Assembly: GCF_029962605.1 (NCBI RefSeq) | Contig: NZ_CP124750.1 | Span: 4,278,001-4,342,000, forward strand | DNA: 64,000 nucleotides | Source: Serratia sarumanii | GTDB lineage: Bacteria; Pseudomonadota; Gammaproteobacteria; Enterobacterales; Enterobacteriaceae | Direction: 5' to 3' | Shown here: piece after piece, positions 1-7,555 of the stretch | Layout of the letters: the number at the start of each line of letters is the position of its first letter | How positions within the stretch are numbered: the first letter of the stretch is position 1 | Made by a program: the position numbers and the translations under genes | The notes under the pieces: model-generated | Databases searched by the model: none | Told to the model about the DNA's origin: nothing | The model's input: the letters and a program-made list of their open reading frames with translations, nothing else

Positions 1-179
1 TTGAGTACGCCTCACGCTTGTCCGCGCCCTTCGAGTTTGTTCGCGTTGATTTCTACATCTCGCAAGGCCGAATCATTTTTGGCGAGCTGACCTTTACCCC
101 TTCCGCCGGGCTGGATACGGATATTCTGCCGCCGACCGATGTTTTGCTTGGCGAGATGCTGACGCTGCAACAGCACTGA
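1..179 (+). CDS. TupA-like ATP-grasp protein, 3' end only
   Basis: Only the last 58 codons lie in the window, read in the frame ending at the TGA at 177-179. The peptide contains FEFVRVDFY, GRIIFGELTF and TPSAG, which is the C-terminal signature of TupA-like ATP-grasp proteins. That family is often found in polysaccharide or teichuronopeptide gene clusters, where members are thought to ligate amino acids to sugars or glycans. The acidic residues in the VDFY and GELTF stretches correspond to the metal and ATP-binding end of the ATP-grasp fold. The family call rests on this short tail alone. The rest of the gene and its neighbours are outside the window, so the substrate is unknown. Confidence 0.65.
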   Translation, partial: EYASRLSAPFEFVRVDFYISQGRIIFGELTFTPSAGLDTDILPPTDVLLGEMLTLQQH

Positions 180-206
180 TTTTCACCTGGCCCCACGGTG
201 AAGATC

Positions 207-251
207 GGCAATACCGGCCGGCATGTTCGCGGCCTGCCGGCCGGTATTGCC
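207..251. repeat. perfect 16-bp inverted repeat
   Basis: GGCAATACCGGCCGGC (207-222) and its exact reverse complement (236-251) enclose a 13-nt loop. It begins 28 bases after the stop of the TupA-like gene. No U-run follows, so it is not a classical intrinsic terminator. It could protect an mRNA 3' end or stop transcription with help from other factors. Confidence 0.75.
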
Positions 252-454
252 CTGAGGGAGTATCGGGCCGCCGACCTCGCCGGTTCATGCCACCGTTACA
301 GCAAAACCCCTGCCGGCAATCCCTGGCAGCCCACGCCCGGCCCAAGAACAATACCTCAGCCAGACCACATAACCATTTGAAAAATAATGGCATTAAACGA
401 TTAATAAGAATCACTTACATATTTATAATAAAATGTTCTATATGTATAGGAAGC

Positions 455-528
455 TATAATATAAGATACCGGAAAGTTTCCCTGGTGTTGTTGTGTGTCT
501 TTGCCCTATTTTATAGGGCTTTTTTTGC
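455..528 (+). ncRNA. possible small RNA ending in a strong terminator
   Basis: A good -10 box (TATAAT, 455-460) lies in an AT-rich stretch. About 40 bases later comes an intrinsic terminator: GCCCTAT at 503-509 pairs with ATAGGGC at 513-519, followed by a run of seven T. A transcript starting near 467 would be about 60 nt long, with a small GGAAA/TTTCC hairpin, a G/U-rich single-stranded middle and a poly-U tail, as in many Hfq-bound sRNAs. I see no good -35 box and no convincing ORF. The terminator could instead serve a longer upstream transcript. The coordinates cover the -10 box to the U-tail. Confidence 0.35.
503..526 (+). terminator. intrinsic terminator
   Basis: A GCCCTAT / ATAGGGC stem with a tiny loop is followed by seven T residues. 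It points rightward and would end either the proposed small RNA or read-through from the gene at the window start. The rest of 180-603 is AT-rich after about 370 and has no credible ORF. Confidence 0.8.
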
Positions 529-603
529 TCAAAATCGTTGATAACCGTGTGTTTTCATCCGCCCTCGCCGTTTCTCCCCGCATAAAAATCATAACCATTT
601 CTA

Positions 604-622
604 ATTAATGATAATCCTTCTT
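604..622 (+). promoter_or_regulatory. Fur box upstream of the IroE-like esterase gene
   Basis: The core AATGATAATC (607-616) followed by CTTCTT matches 14 of 19 positions of the consensus GATAATGATAATCATTATC by hand alignment. It lies about 160 bp upstream of the proposed esterase start. This implies repression by Fur when iron is plentiful. Confidence 0.6.
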
Positions 623-783
623 ATTCCTGACTTACCAATAATAACAATGAGTTGCTATTAACCCGGCAAAGCAACTGGCGGCGCGCTTCCGGGTTCCGCG
701 GTCGGAATGTCCACCCTAAAGGTAGGTTTTTGCCTGACGCGAACGGATGCTACTATCGGCCTTTTTCGAGGATGTTGATCCGC

Positions 784-1698
784 ATGTTCTTGTCCAACCG
801 GCATTTTATCTCCGCGCTTCTGGCGCTCGCCATCGGCCTTTGGCTGCCGGGCTCCGTGCTGGCCAGGCCCGATTTGGAACGCAAGATCGGCACTACCGTA
901 GCCGATAGCGATTCTGCGGATTATCGTTTCAGCGATCTGCGCTTCACCTCCGCCGATGGCCAACGGCATTACCGTGTGCGCATCGCCCAGCCGCGTCGGG
1001 CGCCTGCGCCTGACGGCTATCCAACGGTTTATTTCCTCGACGGCAATGCGGTGCTGATGGAGTTGAACGCCGCCTTACTGGCCAAATTGGCAGCGGCGAA
1101 GCGGCCGCCGGTGCTGGTGATGATCGGTTATGACAATGATCTGCGCATCGATGCCGCCGGCCGCGCCTACGACTATACGCTCCCTCTGCCGGCAGGCATG
1201 AAGAAAGCGCCGCGGGCCGGCGGGGGCGCGGATGCGTTCCTGCAATTGATTGAAACTCGGATCAAACCGGCGATCGCCGCCAAACTGGCGGTCGATCCGC
1301 AGCGGCAAACGCTGTGGGGCCACTCCTACGGCGGGCTCTTCGTTCTGCACACGCTGTTCACCCATCCCGCCGCCTTCCAGCGCTACATCGCCGTGGAACC
1401 CTCGCTGTGGTGGGGTAACGGCATGATCCTGCAAGAAGCGCAGCAGATGACGGAACGACGTGCGGTGCCGGCGACAAGGCTGCAACTGTGGGTTGGCCTG
1501 GCGGAACGCGATCGCGCGGCTCCGCCCGGCGTGAAGAGCCCCACTCTGCCGGCAGATGCAACGCATTTGCTGGCCGAACAGCTGGCGCAGCTCGGCGGTC
1601 TCACCGTCGGCTATCGGGAGTGGCCCGCCTTAGGGCACGGCGCCATGCTGGGCGCGGCCATCGAGCCGGCGCTGAGCAGCGTCATCGCAGAAGACTGA
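784..1698 (+). CDS. IroE/Fes-like siderophore esterase, secreted alpha/beta hydrolase
   Basis: The 304-residue product opens with a signal peptide (hydrophobic residues about 8-25, ending SVLA), so it should act in the periplasm. The nucleophile elbow GHSYGG places the catalytic Ser at residue 181. A late GHG motif supplies a likely catalytic His near 285, and VEPSLWW is typical of the esterase D / IroE group. IroE-type enzymes hydrolyse the ester bonds of catecholate siderophores such as salmochelin or enterobactin to release iron. The upstream Fur box fits that role. The frame stays open back to 652, but the peptide before 784 is not signal-like. ATG 784 gives a clean signal peptide with GAGG 12 nt upstream, and ATG 772 is an alternative. 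The exact substrate is not shown by sequence. Confidence 0.75.
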   Translation: MFLSNRHFISALLALAIGLWLPGSVLARPDLERKIGTTVADSDSADYRFSDLRFTSADGQRHYRVRIAQPRRAPAPDGYPTVYFLDGNAVLMELNAALLAKLAAAKRPPVLVMIGYDNDLRIDAAGRAYDYTLPLPAGMKKAPRAGGGADAFLQLIETRIKPAIAAKLAVDPQRQTLWGHSYGGLFVLHTLFTHPAAFQRYIAVEPSLWWGNGMILQEAQQMTERRAVPATRLQLWVGLAERDRAAPPGVKSPTLPADATHLLAEQLAQLGGLTVGYREWPALGHGAMLGAAIEPALSSVIAED

Positions 1699-2124
1699 AT
1701 CCGCGGATTGGAAGGTATCGTCCACATTTTCATCTGCGGCGCATATCTTCTGATGAGAAGAGTGTTTACTATCTGAGACGGTGAAGGGTGGTCGCGGATG
1801 GGGGCGTCAAAAAACAAAGTGGCTCCCCCGTCGGCAAGTGAGCTTGCTCTATCCGGTGGAGCCATACAGTACTGCAGTTTTCCCGGTGGGGCCCTGGTGA
1901 GGCGCAAGTAGGAATAGATGGTGTTGGCAGGGCATTTCAGCGTTTTAATACCGCCTGTTCACTATTTTCTTCTCCCTGTGACGCCTACTATAAGCGCCCG
2001 CTCACCGGGTGGAAAAGGGTGAAAACCACCCTTGAAATACATTAATTAAAGTGATATTAGAAGCGGTTGGAGCGAAAGCGCCTAGTTCGGTTTTGAATAA
2101 TTAAATCAGGGAATTATATTAAAA
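1699..2124. other. 426-bp intergenic region with hairpin and repeat-like segment
   Basis: I see no credible gene. AAGGGTG (2015-2021) and CACCCTT (2027-2033) form a 7-bp inverted repeat about 90 bp before the GNAT gene and may be an operator. Segments at 1837-1854 and 1886-1899 resemble those at 4691-4723 and 31189-31323 (see findings). The last 90 bases are AT-rich and should hold the promoter. Confidence 0.5.
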
Positions 2125-2535
2125 ATGAATATTAATATCACCGACAAACCCAACCCGCAGGATGAAGAGTTCGTTATCGACAGCCTTTGGGCGCACAATC
2201 ACAAAACCCAGCCCGTAGACATTCACCCGCTGTTCCTGACCGTCACCGACGACAACCAGCAGATCGTCGGCGGCCTGGTCGCACGCACCTGGTGGGGCGG
2301 CCTGGAAGTGCAGTATCTGTGGGTCGGCGATCAATGCCGCAAAAGCGGATACGGCCGCCAATTGATGGAGCTGGCCGAAGAAGAAGCCCGCAAGCGCGGT
2401 TGCCATATGGCCTATGTCGATACCTTCGATTTCCAGGCCAGAGGCTTCTACGAAAAACTGGGCTACCGGGTCTACGGCGAGCTGGGCGACTATGCGCATC
2501 GCCACACCCGCCATTACCTGGCTAAAAGCCTGTAG
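2125..2535 (+). CDS. GNAT-family N-acetyltransferase
   Basis: This 136-residue protein has the GNAT fold. The central strand LEVQYLWV is followed by the acetyl-CoA pyrophosphate-binding loop CRKSGYGRQL (the R/Q-x-x-G-x-G/A motif) at about residues 71-80. The C-terminal ARGFYEKLGYRVYGEL is the usual last helix and strand. Length is normal for a single-domain member. It is the first gene of a tight cluster with a LuxR-type regulator (27 bp downstream) and an NCS1 permease, which suggests a small molecule as substrate, but the acceptor cannot be read from sequence. The start at 2125 follows the AT-rich leader but has only a weak ribosome binding site. Confidence 0.8.
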   Translation: MNINITDKPNPQDEEFVIDSLWAHNHKTQPVDIHPLFLTVTDDNQQIVGGLVARTWWGGLEVQYLWVGDQCRKSGYGRQLMELAEEEARKRGCHMAYVDTFDFQARGFYEKLGYRVYGELGDYAHRHTRHYLAKSL

Positions 2536-2562
2536 CGCAGCCTGAGCGGCACAGAGGTGGGT

Positions 2563-3252
2563 ATGGGTTCATCGCATAAAGATAATGAATCTTATTTTAA
2601 GGGCCTCATCACCATGATGGAGCACCTGAGCGAACCCTGGGGCATCAAAGATCAGCTGTCCCGCCACCTCTATATGAACCGCGCCGCTTATCTCTATACC
2701 AATACGCCGCTGAATTTCGACGTCGCCGGTAAATATGACCACGAGTTCCCCGCCGACTGGGCCGACTCCGCCGCCGACTTTATCGAGCATGACAAGATGA
2801 CCGAAGCGGCGCGCGATCGGGTCACGGTCATAGAAACACACTACTGGTACGGCAAAGACAGCCTGACGCCGTTTATCAGCGAAAAGCTGCCGGTGTACAA
2901 CGATGACAAACAGGTGATTGGCGTGATCTGGAACGCCAAGCCGATGAACAGCCTGTCGCCGCTGAAATACATCAATCAGCAAAAACCCAGCGTGTTGACC
3001 ACCGAAGTCAATAACGAGCTGTTCACCCGTGCCGAACTCGATGTCATTTTCCTTATGCTGCAACGATTTACGGTGAAAGAGATCGCCAAAATCTATAACG
3101 TCAGCAATAAGACCATCGAAAACCGCATTTATAACATTTACCAGAAGGCCAACGTGCATACTCAGCAGCAATTTGAGGAATACTGCAAATACGCCAATCT
3201 GGATAACTACATTCCCGATCGCCTGATAACCAAAGGCATTCAGTTTATTTGA
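2563..3252 (+). CDS. LuxR-type HTH transcriptional regulator with PAS-like sensor region
   Basis: The 229-residue protein has a C-terminal LuxR/GerE helix-turn-helix (about 155-205: FTRAELDVIFLMLQ, then TVKEIAKIYNVSNKTIENRI). The first 150 residues look like a PAS-type sensory domain, with DKQVIGVIWNAKPM as a typical terminal strand. I do not see the conserved residues of acyl-homoserine-lactone binding domains, so a quorum-sensing role is not supported. ATG 2563 is chosen because AGAGG lies 5 nt upstream; the frame also opens with a GTG two codons earlier. It sits between a GNAT enzyme and a permease on the same strand and probably controls them. The ligand is unknown. Confidence 0.75.
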   Translation: MGSSHKDNESYFKGLITMMEHLSEPWGIKDQLSRHLYMNRAAYLYTNTPLNFDVAGKYDHEFPADWADSAADFIEHDKMTEAARDRVTVIETHYWYGKDSLTPFISEKLPVYNDDKQVIGVIWNAKPMNSLSPLKYINQQKPSVLTTEVNNELFTRAELDVIFLMLQRFTVKEIAKIYNVSNKTIENRIYNIYQKANVHTQQQFEEYCKYANLDNYIPDRLITKGIQFI

Positions 3253-3272
3253 ACCGCAAGGAAGATCTCACC

Positions 3273-4574
3273 GTGATAAAGATCGAAGATTATCCGCTCA
3301 CCCGGGTGCCGCAGGATAAACGAGTTTCGTTTTTAAGCGTGGCCATCGTGCATATGGGCATGTTGACCGCGCTGGACCAGTTCATGCTCGGCGCCGTGCT
3401 CGGCAACTCCATGACGCTGATTGACGCCTTCACCGCCATTTTCGTCGGCAGCCTGATCTTCGGCGTGGTGACCTACGGCCTGGGGCTGGCGGGCATGCGC
3501 GAAGGCATTTCCGGCAGCCTGCTGGCGCGCTGGTGCGGCTTCGGCCGTCTGGGCTCGGTGCTGATCGGCGTGGTGGTGGCCGTCAGCCTGCTGGGTTGGT
3601 TCGGCATTCAGAACGCCATTTTCGCCAAGTCGCTCGACTTCGCGCTCGGCAATAAGCTGGGCTTCGGCCTGGCCGCCGGGCTCTCGGGCACGCTGCTGAC
3701 CATCCTGGTGGCATTCGGCTTCAAGGCGCTGCGCATCGCCGCCCGTATCGCGGTGCCGATGTTCATCATGCTGGTGGCCTATATTTCGGTGACCGCGCTT
3801 TCCGGCCATAACCTGCAGGAGATCATCCAGCTGGCGCCGCCGGGTGAACCGCTGACCATCAGCGCCGGCATCACCATCGTCGTCGGCGGCGCCATCGTGG
3901 CCAGCCTGATGACCCCCGACCTGACTCGTTACTCCAAAAACGGCAAGCACGTGCTCGGCGTCACGCTCTTCACCATCATCGCCGGCGAGTTCGTGGTGAA
4001 CGGCCTGGCGATCCTGATCGCCAAAACCCTGGGCACCGCCGATGTGGTCACCATCATGTCACAAGCGGCCGGCGGCGCCGGTTTGCTGGTGGTGGTGTTC
4101 TCCACCCTGCGCGTCAACGATCTCAACCTGTACTCTTCTTCGCTGGGCATCGTCAACGCGGTGGAAGGCATCACCGGCAAAAAGCTGAAGTACACCTACA
4201 CCACGTTGGTGATCGGCATTCTTGGCACCACGCTGTCGGTGCTGGGCATTCTTGACCGCTTTGTCGACTTCCTGACGGTGCTTGGCGTGGTCTTCCCGCC
4301 GATTATCGGCATCATGCTGGTGGACTATTACCTGCTGCGCAGCCACCGCAAGATCCTGGACGAGAGCCGCCGTACCGGCCAGCTGCCGAGCGAAACGCCG
4401 ACCATCGGCTGGGCGGCGATCGTCGCCAGCATCGTCGGCGGCGCCGTTGGCCTGGCGACCGAATGGGGCGTGCCGACCATCAACTCTCTGGTGGCCGCCA
4501 GCCTGCTGTATTGGGTGCTCAAACTGGCCTTCAGCCGGGCGCAAAAACCGCTGGCCTCACAGAAATCGCTCTGA
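3273..4574 (+). CDS. NCS1-family nucleobase permease (CodB-like)
   Basis: This inner-membrane transporter of about 433 residues has around twelve hydrophobic segments and belongs to the nucleobase:cation symporter-1 family. Hallmarks are the N-terminal amphipathic DYPLTRVPQDKR, the region ending GSLLARWCGFGR, and the pore segment SLLGWFGIQNAIFAKSL resembling cytosine permease CodB. GTG 3273 is preferred because AAGGAAG lies 8 nt upstream; a TTG at 3249 overlapping the regulator's stop is possible but lacks a good site. No cytosine deaminase gene follows, so the substrate could be cytosine, another purine/pyrimidine base or a hydantoin-type compound. It is probably co-transcribed with the upstream regulator. 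Confidence 0.8.
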   Translation: MIKIEDYPLTRVPQDKRVSFLSVAIVHMGMLTALDQFMLGAVLGNSMTLIDAFTAIFVGSLIFGVVTYGLGLAGMREGISGSLLARWCGFGRLGSVLIGVVVAVSLLGWFGIQNAIFAKSLDFALGNKLGFGLAAGLSGTLLTILVAFGFKALRIAARIAVPMFIMLVAYISVTALSGHNLQEIIQLAPPGEPLTISAGITIVVGGAIVASLMTPDLTRYSKNGKHVLGVTLFTIIAGEFVVNGLAILIAKTLGTADVVTIMSQAAGGAGLLVVVFSTLRVNDLNLYSSSLGIVNAVEGITGKKLKYTYTTLVIGILGTTLSVLGILDRFVDFLTVLGVVFPPIIGIMLVDYYLLRSHRKILDESRRTGQLPSETPTIGWAAIVASIVGGAVGLATEWGVPTINSLVAASLLYWVLKLAFSRAQKPLASQKSL

Positions 4575-4594
4575 TTTTCGCGCACGCGTTAATG

Positions 4595-4622
4595 CACTCC
4601 TCCGGTAACGGGGGAGTGTTTG
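4595..4622 (+). terminator. terminator after the NCS1 permease gene
   Basis: CACTCCTCCG and CGGGGGAGTG pair around a GTAA loop, starting 20 bases after the permease stop. Only three T follow, so termination may be partial. Confidence 0.55.
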
Positions 4623-4741
4623 ATGCTCGAAAAGGGAGATTCAGTGCAAAAGAATAGGCCGATCGCGTAGACAAACGGCCGTGGTAGTTAGGGTCCCTGG
4701 TGTCGGTAGCAAGCTATCCATTATGCTCAGAGTGTGGCAAC

Positions 4742-4762
4742 GCCCCCTCTGGGCTTTTTATT
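4742..4762 (+). terminator. second terminator in the 4.6-5.1 kb gap
   Basis: GCCC / GGGC stem with CCTCT loop followed by TTTTTATTAT. The rest of the gap 4575-5103 is AT-rich and has no credible ORF. It also holds repeat-like segments at 4691-4703 and 4708-4723 (see findings) and a promoter near 5045. Confidence 0.55.
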
Positions 4763-5044
4763 ATAAAAATTGTTGGCTTCCGTGTTTGATCATAAAGAAA
4801 AACTTCAGCTTGCATGAACAGTAGCCCATGAAATCGGTTTTGGTCAACATAAAAGTAAACATAAAACCGGCTTTTGTGTTCACTTTTCCATAAGCAAAAC
4901 CTAATCAATTGATTTACACGGCTTTATCTTTCGCGCAGAGAAAGCAGGCCATCCCCGCTGACATCACTGCGCTAAACGGCTGACGAGAAACAATAATTAC
5001 CGCCAATAATCAGCCTGTTACCCGCGCGTCCGCGCCTTTTTATC

Positions 5045-5072
5045 TGGACAACGCCAGTGCGTAGGATATAGT
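5045..5072 (+). promoter_or_regulatory. sigma-70-like promoter of the queuosine-precursor operon
   Basis: TGGACA (5045-5050), a 16-bp spacer and TATAGT (5067-5072) lie about 30 bp before the first ATG of the operon, which has a good ribosome site (AAGGACA). No preQ1 riboswitch is evident in the short leader, which agrees with control by the encoded regulator. Confidence 0.5.
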
Positions 5073-5103
5073 GAAGCCTGCGTAATGTTTGTAAGGACAG
5101 CCA

Positions 5104-5718
5104 ATGAAAACCACCAACGCACAGCGCAAAATCAACATCATTAAAAATATTGAATATCTGATGCGTACCCGCGGTGAAACCAAGGCTTCCTTTTCCAATC
5201 GCAGCGGCCTGACGCGCACGACTCTCTACAAAATTCTTGACGGAAGAGTGAACAACGTTCAGCAATCCACCGTGAATCGGATCTCCGATTTCTTCGGTGT
5301 CTCCTGTGAAGAGATCGAAGACTACGATCTGGAAAAACTGGAGCTGCTCAACGAGACGCTGTCCACCGAGGGCAACAAGAACCCTTCCGCCATTCCGGTG
5401 ATCCCGCAGTCGCGCTATCTGGCCGTCTCGCAGCGCAAGATCGGGCAACTGGTCACCGAGTTTCCTCTGACTTATTTCTTCGGCGATGAGTCGAACATGT
5501 TGGCAATGAAAATAGAGACCGAAATTAAAGGGTCATTTATTCCCGGCGAGATCATCATCATAAAACGTCCGCCGGTACTGATTTGCGATTCGCCTTTGCT
5601 GTATCACTCGGGAAAAAGCGGCTTCTTTGTGGTTGACGACAAAGACAGCGAAAGCATGGACAAACGCCCTCAGGACACCGTGCAATTCCTGGGTTACATC
5701 GTTGGAGAAAGGTTATAA
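5104..5718 (+). CDS. HTH transcriptional regulator of the queuosine-precursor operon
   Basis: The 204-residue protein has an N-terminal lambda-repressor/XRE-like helix-turn-helix (about 15-70: ASFSNRSGLTRTTLYKILDG, then VNRISDFFGVSCEEIE). The C-terminal half has short strands such as MLAMKIET, IPGEIIIIKR and VQFLGYIVGERL, resembling the beta-rich peptidase S24/LexA-like or other sensor folds. I cannot see a Ser-Lys autoproteolysis dyad with confidence. The stop codon is directly followed by the ATG of the transporter gene, so the regulator, transporter and queF form one transcript. It is probably an autoregulator sensing a 7-deazaguanine or a related signal, but that is inference from context. 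Confidence 0.7.
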   Translation: MKTTNAQRKINIIKNIEYLMRTRGETKASFSNRSGLTRTTLYKILDGRVNNVQQSTVNRISDFFGVSCEEIEDYDLEKLELLNETLSTEGNKNPSAIPVIPQSRYLAVSQRKIGQLVTEFPLTYFFGDESNMLAMKIETEIKGSFIPGEIIIIKRPPVLICDSPLLYHSGKSGFFVVDDKDSESMDKRPQDTVQFLGYIVGERL

Positions 5719-6615
5719 ATGGAACCGAATCAGAAGTTCAAGCTGTTGGGCTTCACCCGGCATGGCACCATCGCGGCCAATGTCATGGTATTGGCCACCG
5801 GCAAAACCATTACCATGGGGCTGAATGAGCTGGCCGACAGCGAAATATCGGAAGATCTGAGCCGGCACGAGCTGCAGGCGCTGTACCGCAAACTCTATGG
5901 CGACAACCAACAAAAAACCGCCTACGAGCTCAGCGATCGCCATGAACGATCCTGGTACGCCTACCTGATTATTACCGTGGCGCTCAGCGTGATTTATATT
6001 TTCTCAACGCTGTGCGGCGTCAAGCCGATCCAAATCCCGGTGCTGAATCTCATCACGCCGCCGGCGATCTTCATCTACCCGCTCACGTTCATTCTGGTGG
6101 ACATTCTCAACGAATTCTACGGGTTGCGGCTGGCCAGGCGCACCATCATCATCTCGTTTATCGCCAACCTGACCTTTGTCTTGGGGGTCTGGGTGACGAC
6201 GCTGGTACCGAGCATTCCGCAATGGGAGTACAGCGAGACCTACAACGGCATCGTACACAGCATCATGGCGGTGCTGGTGGCCTCGTCGGCGGCCTATCTG
6301 ATCTCCGAGAACGTCAACTCCTACCTGCTCTGCAAAATCAAAGAGTTGACCAACTCCCGCTACCTGTTTGTGCGCGTGATCACCAGTACCGTAGTGGCTT
6401 CGGCCATCGACAGCGTGGTGTTCTGTACGCTGGCGTTCTACAACGTGCTGAGCTGGGATATCATCAAAACCATGATCCTGTCGCAGTTCCTGATCAAGGT
6501 GGTTTACGCCCTGCTGGGCGTCGGGCCGATCTACGCCACCCGCAGTCTGTTTAACCGCTACATCAATACCGAACAAGCAAAGGGCAATGAATATGCATAT
6601 CCAAAAGCAAGATAA
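5719..6615 (+). CDS. VUT-family queuosine precursor transporter (YhhQ-like) with N-terminal extension
   Basis: From about residue 75 on, this 298-residue protein is an integral membrane protein of the vitamin uptake transporter / DUF165 family. Motifs include PAIFIYPLTFILVDILNEFYG (given here over the loop at about residues 115-135), the polar SENVNSYLLCKIKELTNSRY and the late STVVASAIDSVVFCTLAF, all typical of YhhQ. E. coli YhhQ imports preQ0 and preQ1. Residues 1-75 form a soluble, charged extension (FTRHGTIAANV, LSRHELQALYRKLYG) not present in E. coli YhhQ, perhaps a cytoplasmic regulatory domain. Translation is coupled at both ends: its ATG abuts the regulator's stop, and its tail overlaps the queF start. 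Substrate is inferred from family and the adjoining queF. Confidence 0.8.
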   Translation: MEPNQKFKLLGFTRHGTIAANVMVLATGKTITMGLNELADSEISEDLSRHELQALYRKLYGDNQQKTAYELSDRHERSWYAYLIITVALSVIYIFSTLCGVKPIQIPVLNLITPPAIFIYPLTFILVDILNEFYGLRLARRTIIISFIANLTFVLGVWVTTLVPSIPQWEYSETYNGIVHSIMAVLVASSAAYLISENVNSYLLCKIKELTNSRYLFVRVITSTVVASAIDSVVFCTLAFYNVLSWDIIKTMILSQFLIKVVYALLGVGPIYATRSLFNRYINTEQAKGNEYAYPKAR

Positions 6616-7432
6616 GATCACCCATCTTGGCGCCAACTCCGATTATCCGGATCAATATGCTCCCGCATTGCTCGAAGCCTTGCCGCGCGCGCGCGGCCGC
6701 GATCTGATCGGCGTGGACGAGCGGCAGCTGCCGTTCAGCGGCTTTGATCTGTGGACCGCCTTCGAGCTGTCCTGGCTCAACGCCAAGGGTAAGCCGGTGG
6801 TAGGCATCGGCGAATTTACCTTCCCGCACTCCTCGTCGAACCTGATCGAATCCAAGTCGTTCAAGCTATATCTCAACAGCTTCAACCAAACGCGCTTCGA
6901 CAGCGTGGAACAGGTGAGCGCCGCCATGCAGCAAGATCTGTCGCAGGCGGCCAACGGCCAGGTCACCGTCAAGCTCTATCCGGGGCTGGAAGGTTACCCG
7001 GCGCAGATCGAGCGCCTGCCGGGCATCAACATCGACGATCTGGATATCGCGGTCGACGACTTCGCCTTCAAACCGGAATACCTGAGCGGCGCGGCCGAGA
7101 GAGGGGAACCGGTGTCGGAGACGCTGTCTTCCAATCTGCTGAAATCCAACTGCCTGGTCACCAACCAGCCGGACTGGGGCAGCGTGGTGATCCGCTATGA
7201 AGGCCGCAAAATCGATCGCGAAAGCCTGCTGCGCTACCTGATCTCCTTCCGCCAGCACAACGAATTCCACGAGCAGTGCGTCGAGCGCATTTTCAACGAC
7301 ATCAAGCAGAGCTGCCGCCCGGAAAAACTCAGCGTGTTCGCGCGCTACACCCGCCGCGGCGGCCTGGACATCAACCCCTTCCGCAGCGATTTCGAAACGG
7401 CGCCGGCGCTCGGCCGCCTGATCAGACAGTAA
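6593..7432 (+). CDS. queF: NADPH-dependent 7-cyano-7-deazaguanine (preQ0) reductase
   Basis: QueF reduces the nitrile of preQ0 to the aminomethyl group of preQ1, the step before tRNA insertion in queuosine synthesis. The 279-residue protein has the long, two-T-fold (YqcD/E. coli) architecture. The NADPH-binding ESKSFKLYLNSFNQTRF lies near 86-102, the catalytic Cys is at 187 in LLKSNCLVTNQPDWG with the proton-donating Asp at 194, and the C-terminus ends FARYTRRGGLDINPFRS. ATG 6593 is chosen because AGGG lies 8 nt upstream; ATG 6587 is too close. The N-terminal region diverges clearly from E. coli QueF, and the gene is not beside syd as in E. coli. It may therefore be a second, specialised copy. 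Confidence 0.92.
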   Translation: MHIQKQDKITHLGANSDYPDQYAPALLEALPRARGRDLIGVDERQLPFSGFDLWTAFELSWLNAKGKPVVGIGEFTFPHSSSNLIESKSFKLYLNSFNQTRFDSVEQVSAAMQQDLSQAANGQVTVKLYPGLEGYPAQIERLPGINIDDLDIAVDDFAFKPEYLSGAAERGEPVSETLSSNLLKSNCLVTNQPDWGSVVIRYEGRKIDRESLLRYLISFRQHNEFHEQCVERIFNDIKQSCRPEKLSVFARYTRRGGLDINPFRSDFETAPALGRLIRQ

Positions 7433-7555
7433 GCTTTATCCCCCAATGCTCCCGCCGGGGAGCATTGTTTCCCTCGCATTCATCTCCCTGTTATTTTTCG
7501 CCATTATCGTCGTCAGCGGCTATCTTCAAAGCACACTGACGGAGATTAACGACGC

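Noticed and set aside
652..783. upstream extension of the IroE-like esterase
   Set aside because: The extra 44 residues are basic, unlike a signal peptide, and would bury the real one.
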